Source: Neomoorella thermoacetica (lineage in GTDB: Bacteria; Bacillota; DSM-521; Neomoorellales; Neomoorellaceae). Taken from it: a stretch of 64,000 bases of DNA. This document shows positions 17,585 through 25,254 of the stretch, one piece after another (position 1 is the first letter of the stretch; each line of letters opens with the position of its first letter). A program made the translations under genes and the position numbers. The stretch spans positions 1-64,000 of the forward strand of contig NZ_MDDC01000015.1 in the NCBI RefSeq assembly GCF_001875325.1, in the 5' to 3' direction. The notes under the pieces were generated by a model. The model searched no databases, was not told the DNA's origin, and saw nothing but the letters and a program-made list of their open reading frames with translations.

Positions 17585-17746
17585 TTATTCCCGCAGCTCC
17601 CTGTCCCAGCGCAAGCCCCGGTAAGCGGGATGGCACAGGCGCCCGTCCGGAGGCTGCTCCAGGCAGTCCACGGTACAGAGCGGGCCATACCCCCCTCCAG
17701 GCCCTGCCCGACACAGGCGGCAAAAAAGTTGGGACTGTTGCCTCAC
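17585..17746 (-). CDS. Possible small cysteine-rich protein
   Basis: A 53-codon minus-strand frame from a GTG at 17746, with the pattern LFCRLCRAG, GPLCTVDCLE and RLCHPAYRG: five cysteines, the first four in two CxxC/CxxxC pairs. Third codon positions are mostly G or C, as in neighbouring genes, which supports coding. A stop codon directly precedes the GTG and no clear ribosome-binding site is visible. Paired cysteines suggest zinc or iron-sulfur binding. I do not recognise a family. Confidence 0.4.
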   Translation of the reverse strand: MRQQSQLFCRLCRAGPGGGYGPLCTVDCLEQPPDGRLCHPAYRGLRWDRELRE

Positions 17747-17783
17747 CTATGACGGTTCAACGACACATATAACAAAGTTTTAT

Positions 17784-17812
17784 TTTACAGATTACACATG
17801 CGAATATATAAT
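17784..17812 (+). promoter_or_regulatory. Promoter of the ECF transporter-desulfidase operon
   Basis: TTTACA and a perfect TATAAT with a 17-base spacer, 58 bases upstream of the S-component start. The short leader leaves no space for a riboswitch. Confidence 0.75.
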
Positions 17813-17870
17813 AGCATTGGCGGTGCAGACAGGCAAAGCCGTACCACATTTTGGTTTGGGAGGAGATATT

Positions 17871-18425
17871 GTGAACAAACCTGTAAAGCTGGCTATAATT
17901 TCTACAGGCATTGCCATCAATATTATTGGCAGTATGGTATCTTCCACGGTTAAACTCCCGATCTTTCTGGACAGCATCGGCACTATGCTTGCGGCAGTGC
18001 TCCTGGGTCCCTGGCCGGGGGCTTTGACCGGGCTTCTTGGCAATATTATCCAGGGTGTATTAACTGATCCGGCAAGCATACCTTTTGGTGTTGTCAATGC
18101 AGTCATCGGTCTAGTTGTAGGCTACCTGTCGCTAAAACGCGGCTTTGAAGATTATGTTACCCCTTTGCTGGCCGGATTGATCCTGGCAATACTTTGCCCG
18201 GTGGTAGGCACGCCCATCGCGGTGTACCTTTTCGGAGGTGTTACCGGTGGCGGTGTGGATATTTTGTATGCTATTTTTCTAAAAAAAGAAATGGGAATAT
18301 TTACATCTGCTTTTCTGGCCCGTATTCCAGCGAACCTTGTCGATAAACTTTTGAGCGCTTATATGGTCATGCTGGTAATACGTAAGTTTCCTCCCGCCAT
18401 GAAAATGAAAAGGGCTAGTGTTTAA
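17871..18425 (+). CDS. ECF transporter substrate-binding (S) component
   Basis: A 184-residue membrane protein with six hydrophobic segments, the size and layout of ECF S components, which capture a vitamin or other micronutrient. I start at the GTG at 17871 because GGAGGAGA lies 7 bases before it. A T component and a double ATPase follow directly, giving a complete dedicated ECF system. No known S-family signature (such as riboflavin or biotin) is obvious to me, so the substrate is open. The linked TudS-like gene hints at a sulfur-containing compound (inference). Confidence 0.75.
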   Translation: MNKPVKLAIISTGIAINIIGSMVSSTVKLPIFLDSIGTMLAAVLLGPWPGALTGLLGNIIQGVLTDPASIPFGVVNAVIGLVVGYLSLKRGFEDYVTPLLAGLILAILCPVVGTPIAVYLFGGVTGGGVDILYAIFLKKEMGIFTSAFLARIPANLVDKLLSAYMVMLVIRKFPPAMKMKRASV

Positions 18426-18440
18426 CTTCAGATAAGGATA

Positions 18441-19157
18441 GTGAATCGACCTAATATGACAATCAGGGTTGAGACACGCGCGATAATGGCAATTATCGCG
18501 CTTTTGGCGGTTACTATAATCCCCACCTGGAAGCAACTGGCTGCCAATCTCGTCGCCCTTTTGATTTTTGCTACGTTTACCGGTGTTTTTAAAGAGGTAG
18601 TAAAGCGCCTATGGCCATGTGCCTCTTTGTTGGCGGCAATGCTTATAATTCATAGTCTCTTTAATCCTGCCAACCGGCATTACTGGTGGGTGTTCGGCCT
18701 GGAGGGGACATTATATGCCCTGAGGTTGGCATTGCGTTTATTGTGTATTTTAATTATTTTGCATTACCTAATCTCTACCACCCCGCCTTTTGAGTTCGTA
18801 AAATTGTTCAACAAAATTCATCCGGATCTGGGAATGATAGTCAGCATGTTCCTTGCGATAATGCCCGCTTTGCAGAAACAGTTCATTACCACTCTGGAAA
18901 TTCAGGAAGTGCGGGGGCTGATTAAGACCAATTCGCTCCCGGCGCGGCTAAGGGCTTACCTGGCAGTTTTGGTACCAATAGTCATCCACTCTATTAATCA
19001 TGCGTATAGCCTGGCCCAGCTTCTATATCTGCGCGGTTACAGCTGGCGCCACATCGGGCTGGCCCGGGAGCCGGCTAAACGAAGCGAAAAGGTGGCCATC
19101 GGGCTGTCCGCCGTATACCTGCTGGCCAATGTGCTTGTGGCATACAGGTGGTATTAG
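18441..19157 (+). CDS. ECF transporter T component (EcfT)
   Basis: A 238-residue membrane protein with the T-component coupling motifs in its C-terminal half: QEVRGLIKTN (first Ala/Gly-Arg-Gly-type box) and LRGYSW (second box). These helices transmit ATPase motion to the S component. It starts at a GTG 15 bases after the S gene and abuts the ATPase gene. Motif sequences are somewhat divergent but the position and topology are typical. Confidence 0.8.
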   Translation: MNRPNMTIRVETRAIMAIIALLAVTIIPTWKQLAANLVALLIFATFTGVFKEVVKRLWPCASLLAAMLIIHSLFNPANRHYWWVFGLEGTLYALRLALRLLCILIILHYLISTTPPFEFVKLFNKIHPDLGMIVSMFLAIMPALQKQFITTLEIQEVRGLIKTNSLPARLRAYLAVLVPIVIHSINHAYSLAQLLYLRGYSWRHIGLAREPAKRSEKVAIGLSAVYLLANVLVAYRWY

Positions 19158-20678
19158 ATGAAAGAGGCAGGCATCCATGTTGAGTCTTTGAGCCTTTTTT
19201 ATCCCGGGAACCCCAGACCGGCTTTGCAAGGTGTCAATTTAACCGTATATCAGGGGGAGATAGCCTTTTTAGTTGGCGGCAATTTAAGCGGCAAGACCTC
19301 CCTCCTGCGGTGCCTTGCTGGTTTAATTCCCGGAGTGCTGCCCGGTAAATGGCAGGGCAGGATCCTGGTAGCCAACAAAAGCCTGAACGCGGAGGGCAAC
19401 GAGCGTGCGCCTGCAAGCGTGATCCTCCAGAATTCCGATTTATATCTCTTGCCTCGGGTATACGACGAATTGGCGCTCCCTTTGGTAAATTCCGGGTTGA
19501 CATCCCGGGAGGTCGAAAAGAGGATCGTACTCCTGGCGGAAGAACTAGGAATATGTCATCTACTGAACAGGCAGATGAGCAGCCTGTCAGGAGGCGAGCG
19601 TCAAAAGGTGGCTTTTGCCGCCGCCATTGCGGTTGATTATCCAGTTATACTGTGCGATGAGCCTTTTGAACAGGCGGATGCGGAAGCGGCTGAGGCGATG
19701 CTTTCCCTTTTAAGAAGGAAAGCAGCTTCAGGGGGTACGGTTCTCATTGCAACTCGCTATTTTGAGTATGCCCGTTATTTTGCTGACCGGATCATACTAA
19801 TCAGGGACGGGGCCGTGATTGCGCAGGACAGGTCCGGCAATGCTGAAAAAATCGCTGGAATGGTGCCGGAGTGCCGAATCAGCCGGCGGCAGCGATCTCA
19901 GGCTACTATTATGACCGTCTCCGGTTCCAGGGAGCTCTTTTTTGAAGGCGTCACGCATCTTTTTGACAGCGGGCATGGTATCAAAAATGTTTCTTTAGAA
20001 GTCTGTAAGGGCGAAGTAGTGGCAATTATGGGCCCCAACGGGTCGGGCAAAACTACTCTGCTCAAGCATACGGTCGGCCTTTTAAGACCCCAGGAGGGGC
20101 GGGTTTGGTTGCGCGAGACAGAAACCTCGCGGCTACCCGTAGGCCTGCTGGCTGAGAAAATCGGCATGTTATTTCAAAATCCCGACGACCAGATATTTAA
20201 TGAAAGAGTGGACCGCGAAATAGCCTGTAGCTTAAGGGCGCGTGGCGCACGGTGGAATGAAGCTCTCAAGGAAGCAGCCCATTGGCTTGCCAAAATTGGG
20301 CAGGCCCAAATAGCCGCTAGCCACCCGCATTCCTTACCTTATTCGCTGCGGCAAATAGTATCCTTAGTGTCGGTTTTGATCAACCGGCCGGAGATAATAG
20401 TGCTTGATGAACCCTTCAAATCCCTGGACTATAGGAATGTAGAAATACTCATGTCAATTATACTTGAGCTACGGCAAGAAAAGGACAACCCCATAATCCT
20501 AGTGACTCATGATCCAACTGTAACCCTGCTTTACGCCAATCGAGTAGCTTTCTTTGATCATGGTGAAATAGTTCTGCAGGGGGTCCCGCAAGATATTTTC
20601 TTTTCTACCCAGTTCCGGAATTTAAGCTTGGGAAGGCACCCGTTTATAAGGGGGCTACTAGATAGCAATAACCATTAA
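19158..20678 (+). CDS. ECF transporter ATPase, two fused nucleotide-binding domains
   Basis: A 506-residue protein carrying both ATPase domains in one chain. Domain 1 (about 5-235) has Walker A GGNLSGKTSLL, signature SLSGGERQKV and Walker B CDEPFEQAD. Domain 2 (about 255-500) has GPNGSGKTTLL and VLDEPFKSLD, but its signature is degenerate (LPYSLRQIVSL in place of LSGGQ). One of the two ATP sites is therefore probably weak. It directly follows the T component; its final codons precede the desulfidase gene by 82 bases. Confidence 0.85.
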   Translation: MKEAGIHVESLSLFYPGNPRPALQGVNLTVYQGEIAFLVGGNLSGKTSLLRCLAGLIPGVLPGKWQGRILVANKSLNAEGNERAPASVILQNSDLYLLPRVYDELALPLVNSGLTSREVEKRIVLLAEELGICHLLNRQMSSLSGGERQKVAFAAAIAVDYPVILCDEPFEQADAEAAEAMLSLLRRKAASGGTVLIATRYFEYARYFADRIILIRDGAVIAQDRSGNAEKIAGMVPECRISRRQRSQATIMTVSGSRELFFEGVTHLFDSGHGIKNVSLEVCKGEVVAIMGPNGSGKTTLLKHTVGLLRPQEGRVWLRETETSRLPVGLLAEKIGMLFQNPDDQIFNERVDREIACSLRARGARWNEALKEAAHWLAKIGQAQIAASHPHSLPYSLRQIVSLVSVLINRPEIIVLDEPFKSLDYRNVEILMSIILELRQEKDNPIILVTHDPTVTLLYANRVAFFDHGEIVLQGVPQDIFFSTQFRNLSLGRHPFIRGLLDSNNH

Positions 20679-20760
20679 CCATCGTAAATAATAAGGGAAT
20701 GGCTTTCTTTTTATCACTTGCAGCAACTTTCTCATGACATCCTGGCTTAGACTGGAGGTG

Positions 20761-21315
20761 ATGAAAATTAGGCGTAGCCGCAAACTGGCATTGGTTAGCC
20801 ATTGTATCCTCAACACCAATGCCAAAATCGAGGGAACAGCTAGCTATCCTGCCGCGCTGCAGCAGGTTGTCGGGCTTCTCCTCGCCCACCATTATGGGAT
20901 TATCCAGCTCCCCTGCCCGGAGATGAGGGCAATGGGACTGAGAAGGTGGGGGCAGGTAGTCGAACAATATGCAAACCCCTTTTTTACCGAATCTGTTCGC
21001 TCTATGCTGGTTCCTACCCTGATGGAGATCCAGGAATATGTCCGCAACGGGTACAGGGTGGACCTCCTTATAGGTATTGATAAAAGCCCGTCTTGCGGGG
21101 TGAATTTGACCTGCTCGGGCGACTGGGGAGGTGAAATAGGAATAAAGAAGCTTACTGAAAGCATGGTGGTTAAAGGTGAAGGGGTAATGATTAGGGTTCT
21201 GCGCCAGGAGATGGAAAAACTGGGCATACCCCTTACAATGGTAGGTGTGGATGAAGATAACCTTAGTTTATCAATTGAAGCAATAAAACAGGCTATGCTG
21301 AGGGCGGGATCCTAA
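20761..21315 (+). CDS. TudS-related (DUF523-like) putative desulfidase
   Basis: A 184-residue protein of the DUF523/TudS group. In TudS thiouracil desulfidase three cysteines hold a [4Fe-4S] cluster that removes sulfur from thiolated pyrimidines. Three matching cysteines are visible: SHCILN (about 14), LPCPEM (about 51) and SPSCGVN (about 109). The start is uncertain: GGAGGTG lies directly before the ATG at 20761, and an upstream ATG at 20734 has no site. It is the last gene after the ECF transporter and may act on the imported compound (inference). Confidence 0.75.
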   Translation: MKIRRSRKLALVSHCILNTNAKIEGTASYPAALQQVVGLLLAHHYGIIQLPCPEMRAMGLRRWGQVVEQYANPFFTESVRSMLVPTLMEIQEYVRNGYRVDLLIGIDKSPSCGVNLTCSGDWGGEIGIKKLTESMVVKGEGVMIRVLRQEMEKLGIPLTMVGVDEDNLSLSIEAIKQAMLRAGS

Positions 21316-21449
21316 AACCCTTGCCCGGCCCGCAGTCCTCGATATGGGCCAGGGCTCACCTCCTGCCCGGGCTTTACCTGTAGTATCTCCGCCCGGCAGC
21401 AGGCAATCGCCGGTGTGAGCCAGTTCCATGGCTGCCAGCACCGTGCTCA

Positions 21450-21474
21450 AAATAAAAATCCGGCCCCCGGGCCG
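21450..21474 (-). terminator. Intrinsic terminator after the Uma2 gene
   Basis: A GC-only inverted repeat (CGGCCCCCGGGCCG on plus) followed on the minus strand by a T-rich run, 28 bases after the Uma2 stop. Confidence 0.6.
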
Positions 21475-21501
21475 TTATACGAAGTCTGTACCAGGATAAA
21501 T

Positions 21502-22065
21502 TTAGAAGATACTTTCTACCTGTACCTCAAAGCCAACTATCACCCGCGACTTAACCGTCCCCTGCTGTTCTGCTTCCTGATCGAGGACAAATTTTCCTTC
21601 CTGCCGGCAAAAAACCTGCACTGATTTATGTTGGGGATCGACAATCCAATATTCCCTGACGCCTTTCTTTTCATAGACCTTGTACTTGCTGCGCAGGTCG
21701 TAATAACCCGTACTGGGGGAGAGTATCTCCGCCACCAGGTCCGGGGCGCCGTTGATACGTTTTTCTTCTATAATAGGTAGCTTTTCGTTAGAAATAAAAA
21801 TTATGTCCGGTTGATAGGTTTCCGTATCGTCTAGGTAGACGTCCAGGGGAGCATGCAACACAATGCCCAGCCCTTTGTCCAGGACAAAGCCCGCCATTTT
21901 TAATTCCAACTTCATGGATACCATTTGGTGATAGGGTGTAGGCGAAGGTGTCATTACCAGTTCCCCCCCGATAAGCTGATAGGGTGACCCCTCCGGGAGG
22001 CGGCAATAGTCTTCATAAGTATACCGTTCTCGACCCACCGCTAATTCTGCCAGACTAACTCCCAT
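21502..22065 (-). CDS. Uma2-family (DUF820) putative nuclease
   Basis: A 187-residue protein of the Uma2 family, which has a PD-(D/E)xK nuclease fold and often multiplies in genomes with mobile DNA. Visible core elements are TYQPDIIFI, APDLVAEILSPS and KGVREYWIVDP, with candidate metal ligands Asp and Glu in the second motif and Lys near KYKVYEKKG. Biological role is unknown. A broken second copy is at 10473-10657. It is a single gene with its own terminator. Confidence 0.85.
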   Translation of the reverse strand: MGVSLAELAVGRERYTYEDYCRLPEGSPYQLIGGELVMTPSPTPYHQMVSMKLELKMAGFVLDKGLGIVLHAPLDVYLDDTETYQPDIIFISNEKLPIIEEKRINGAPDLVAEILSPSTGYYDLRSKYKVYEKKGVREYWIVDPQHKSVQVFCRQEGKFVLDQEAEQQGTVKSRVIVGFEVQVESIF

Positions 22066-22299
22066 TTTCCTACACCTCCGTTCCCTTGGTTCTGCTTTTT
22101 ACCGGCAGTTTTTTCTTTATTCTATCTGAAAGTTACCGGGTGAGCAAGCATAAGGAGTACCCGCTCCCGGCAGCTCGGTTAGCTAAGATCACTTTTTCCC
22201 ATAGGATTAAGTTCGGTTTGCCATTCTTTTACCGCCTACGATGTCGCTAAAATAAACCTGGCCGACCTTAATAAGGAGCCTATCCAAGTCTCCTCTTAA

Positions 22300-23526
22300 T
22301 TATATCGTTCTATCGGGTTTATTTATCTCTTTCCAGGCAGGCCAACCAAAGAGGTGAGCCAGTTGGTTGTATATCCATTTAGATTCTTTCGTAAGTAAAG
22401 GACCCAGAATAGCCATAAGCAACACATACAGGGCTGCAAAGGGTTGTAGCACCGGCAGTAACCCGCCGGTCTTCGCCAGATTGGCGAGAATGATAGAGAA
22501 TTCCCCGCGGGGGGTAATGGTAAGCCCGATATTGGTACACCCCCGGTACGAATAACCGGCCATCCGCCCGGCAATAATACCGGCAAGAAAATTACCTGTT
22601 AATGTTGCCGCAACGGCAACCAGGACCGGCCCGACGGCGCCTCCCAGGGTTAAAGGGTCGATGCTCAAACCGAAGCTGAAAAAAAACAGGGCGCCGAAAA
22701 AATCACGGAACGGCACGACAATATGCTCGATGCGGTCGAGATGGTCTGTCTCGGCCAAAATTAAACCCACCAGCAGGGCGCCAATAGCTTCCGCCACATG
22801 GATAGTCTCGGAAAAACCGGCTACCAGGGTGAGGAAAGCGAAGACCATGAGCATAAAAACTTCATCGGAAGGAACGTTAAACAGCCTGTTAATTAACGGT
22901 GCCAGTTTGCGGCCGGCGAGGATTAAGCCCAGCATAAATCCCAGGGCAAGGGAGGTAGATTTCAACACGCTCGGCGGTGAGGCCGAACCTGTAAGGACCA
23001 GACCGGAAATGATGGATAGATACACTGCTACGAATACGTCCTGGAATAACATAAGCCCCAGGATCATCTCGGTTTCCGGCCGTGCCGTTCGCTTTAGGTC
23101 AACCAGAACCTTGGCAATGATGGCGCTTGAAGAAATAGAAATAAGCCCGGCTACCACCAGGGTTTCCCGCAACGGCCAACCCCAAATTATAGGTAGAACC
23201 ATGCCCAGGGTAAAATTTATGGCCATATAGATGGACCCGCCCACCAGTATAGAACGGCCTGCCTTTAATAATCTCCCGACAGAAAACTCCAGACCGAGGC
23301 TGAAAAGGAGAAAGAGTATCCCTACCCGCCCCATAAAATCTATTAAAGGCGCGCTTTTAATAAAGCGAAAATCCAGGATGCCGATTACCGGCGCATGGGG
23401 GCCTACAACCATACCGGCAAGGATCAAGAGCGGTACAATAGAAATGCGGAACCTGGCGGCAAGGATTCCGGCAAAAGCTACGATAGCTAATGCCAGCCCG
23501 ATTTCAAGGAGCACCTGTTCGGGCAT
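22300..23526 (-). CDS. Monovalent cation:proton antiporter-2 (KefB/CPA2 type)
   Basis: A 408-residue membrane protein with about 12 hydrophobic segments of the Na+/H+ exchanger fold, lacking the C-terminal TrkA domains found in long KefB proteins. The missing regulatory part is supplied by the adjacent upstream gene, as in KhtTU and AmhTM systems for K+ or NH4+ efflux. The two genes are 2 bases apart. Cation specificity cannot be decided by eye, but this gene pair most often exports potassium. Confidence 0.88.
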   Translation of the reverse strand: MPEQVLLEIGLALAIVAFAGILAARFRISIVPLLILAGMVVGPHAPVIGILDFRFIKSAPLIDFMGRVGILFLLFSLGLEFSVGRLLKAGRSILVGGSIYMAINFTLGMVLPIIWGWPLRETLVVAGLISISSSAIIAKVLVDLKRTARPETEMILGLMLFQDVFVAVYLSIISGLVLTGSASPPSVLKSTSLALGFMLGLILAGRKLAPLINRLFNVPSDEVFMLMVFAFLTLVAGFSETIHVAEAIGALLVGLILAETDHLDRIEHIVVPFRDFFGALFFFSFGLSIDPLTLGGAVGPVLVAVAATLTGNFLAGIIAGRMAGYSYRGCTNIGLTITPRGEFSIILANLAKTGGLLPVLQPFAALYVLLMAILGPLLTKESKWIYNQLAHLFGWPAWKEINKPDRTI

Positions 23527-23528
23527 AA

Positions 23529-24020
23529 CTATATGCCCCCGTGCAAAATCAGCTCTTTACACGCCTTTACCTGCTTCCTGTCCCCTAAAACTACAATGGT
23601 TTCTCCCGGGGTGATGATTTCTTCCGGTCCCGGGTTGAGGACTTTTTCGTCTTTTTTAATTATAGCTATAATGGCAGCGCCAGTTTTCTTGCGGATATCC
23701 AAATCCCCGATAGTTTTCCCTATTGCTTGGGCATCCTTCTCCACTTTATACCATTCAAAAACCATGTCATCCAGGGCCATTTCAACCGTTTCCAGTGCTT
23801 TTGGCACGTAGGCCATACCGCCGAGAATACCTGCCACACAGCGCGCTTCCGCGTCATCCAGAGTGACCATGGAGATGCTTTCCTCCAGGTCATTATTATC
23901 AAAATGATAAATCTCCCGCCGGCCATCATCGTGCACGACGATGACCATCTTATCCCCGCTGCGAGTCTCTATTTGGAATTTTTTGCCGATACCGGGGAGC
24001 TCTGTTTCCTTTATCGACAT
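23529..24020 (-). CDS. Regulatory subunit of cation:proton antiporter (KhtT/AmhT type)
   Basis: A 163-residue cytoplasmic protein. Its N-terminal part (ELPGIGKKFQIETRSGDKMV) and C-terminal RCK_C/TrkA-C domain (about 80-160, with TGAAIIAIIKKDEKVLNPGP) match KhtT, which gates the partner antiporter; in Bacillus KhtT binds c-di-AMP. A c-di-AMP riboswitch elsewhere in this window shows the nucleotide is probably used in this cell. I start at the ATG at 24020, preceded by AAGGGGGAAG. Confidence 0.85.
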   Translation of the reverse strand: MSIKETELPGIGKKFQIETRSGDKMVIVVHDDGRREIYHFDNNDLEESISMVTLDDAEARCVAGILGGMAYVPKALETVEMALDDMVFEWYKVEKDAQAIGKTIGDLDIRKKTGAAIIAIIKKDEKVLNPGPEEIITPGETIVVLGDRKQVKACKELILHGGI

Positions 24021-24110
24021 GTAACTTCCCCCTTGCTTATAATTCACCGCGGCTTTATATAATTTTAACATAAACCTTCCGGTTGCCAAAGCTAAGCATA
24101 CCCTGCTGCT

Positions 24111-25055
24111 TTATATGGCCAGCTCTAACAGGGGTGTTAAATCATTGGGACGCTCCAGGAGGTCCCGGTACAAGTCGCCCCATTCTTCCAGGCGGCGCCT
24201 GATGGTATGGATATTGAAATCTCCGGGGGCAATCTTCTTCTCCGCCACTTCTTCCCAGGTCAGCGGGGTGGAAACCGGGGCCCCGGGCAGGGGCCGCAGG
24301 CTGTAGGGAAAGGCCATGGACCGCCCCCGCACATTCTGCAGGTAATCCAGGTAGACTTTGCCCCGGCGCTTTTGGATAAGGTGTTCGGTGGTGGCTTTGC
24401 CGGGGTAAACCTGGACAATGAGCTGCGCCAGGTATCCCATGGCAGCCGTGACTTCCCGGAAGGTCCAGCGGGGATAAAGGGGAATGAAAATATGCAGGCC
24501 GCTGGCGCCTGAAGTTTTGGGGTAACCAATGAGGTGGAATTCCTTTAAAGCCTGGTTGACCAGGAGGGCGATTTCCAGCACATCAGCAAAGGTCGCCCCT
24601 CTCGCAGGATCGAGATCCATGACAGCGATATCCGGGTATTCCAGGCGGCCGGCGCGGGAGAGCCAGGCATGGACCTCGATGCACCCCTGGTTGGCCAGCC
24701 AGGCCAGGGTTGCTTCGTTATTGCAAAGAATGTAATTGATGGTTTTATCGCTATCGGTGTGATAGACGGGCAGGGTCGCCACCCACTCTGGCGCATAGGC
24801 AGGGCACTCTTTCTGGTAAAAGGCCTCCCCTGTAATGCCGTCCGGGTAGCGCTTCAGGACCAGGGGGCGGTCCCGCAGGTAAGGCAGGATGACGGGGGCC
24901 ATGTCGACATAATATTCGACCAGGTTCAGCTTGGTCAGTCCCTCCGGCCAAAAAATCTTGTCCGGGTTGGTCAGCAGGAGCTGCTGTCCCGGCAAGCGGG
25001 GCCGTATATAGGGCTCAATGTTAACCCGCGGTCCTGTTGTCGTTTCCCGGTCCAT
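24111..25055 (-). CDS. ligD: LigD-type polymerase/primase domain protein
   Basis: A 314-residue single-domain protein of the archaeo-eukaryotic primase fold that fills gaps in non-homologous end joining. It starts with the family element LTNPDKIFWPEGLTKLNLVE and has the catalytic aspartates in VMDLDPARG, the TSGASGLHIFIPL phosphate-binding region and LDYLQNVRG. In many bacteria the same domain is fused to a ligase; here it is free-standing and no Ku or ligase gene is in the window. I choose the ATG at 25055, with AGGGGGTG upstream, over one at 25121 lacking a site. Confidence 0.85.
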   Translation of the reverse strand: MDRETTTGPRVNIEPYIRPRLPGQQLLLTNPDKIFWPEGLTKLNLVEYYVDMAPVILPYLRDRPLVLKRYPDGITGEAFYQKECPAYAPEWVATLPVYHTDSDKTINYILCNNEATLAWLANQGCIEVHAWLSRAGRLEYPDIAVMDLDPARGATFADVLEIALLVNQALKEFHLIGYPKTSGASGLHIFIPLYPRWTFREVTAAMGYLAQLIVQVYPGKATTEHLIQKRRGKVYLDYLQNVRGRSMAFPYSLRPLPGAPVSTPLTWEEVAEKKIAPGDFNIHTIRRRLEEWGDLYRDLLERPNDLTPLLELAI

Positions 25056-25254
25056 ATCCCTGCCGCCACCCCCTTTACTCCCGGGCTGCCGGTAGTATTC
25101 CCTACCCCGGTTAAAGTTCATTCGGGCGCATCAGGGGCCCATTAATATCATGGGTTATGCTAGAGCCCGGGTAAAAATTTGCCATAAAGACGGGAACCAT
25201 TGCCTCCCTTCCGGCGTCTGTAAAATTAGGAAAAAACGAAAGGAGGCATAATCC

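Noticed and set aside
17499-17870. Vitamin riboswitch before the ECF S component
   Set aside because: A strong promoter lies at 17784-17812, leaving a leader of only about 50 bases.
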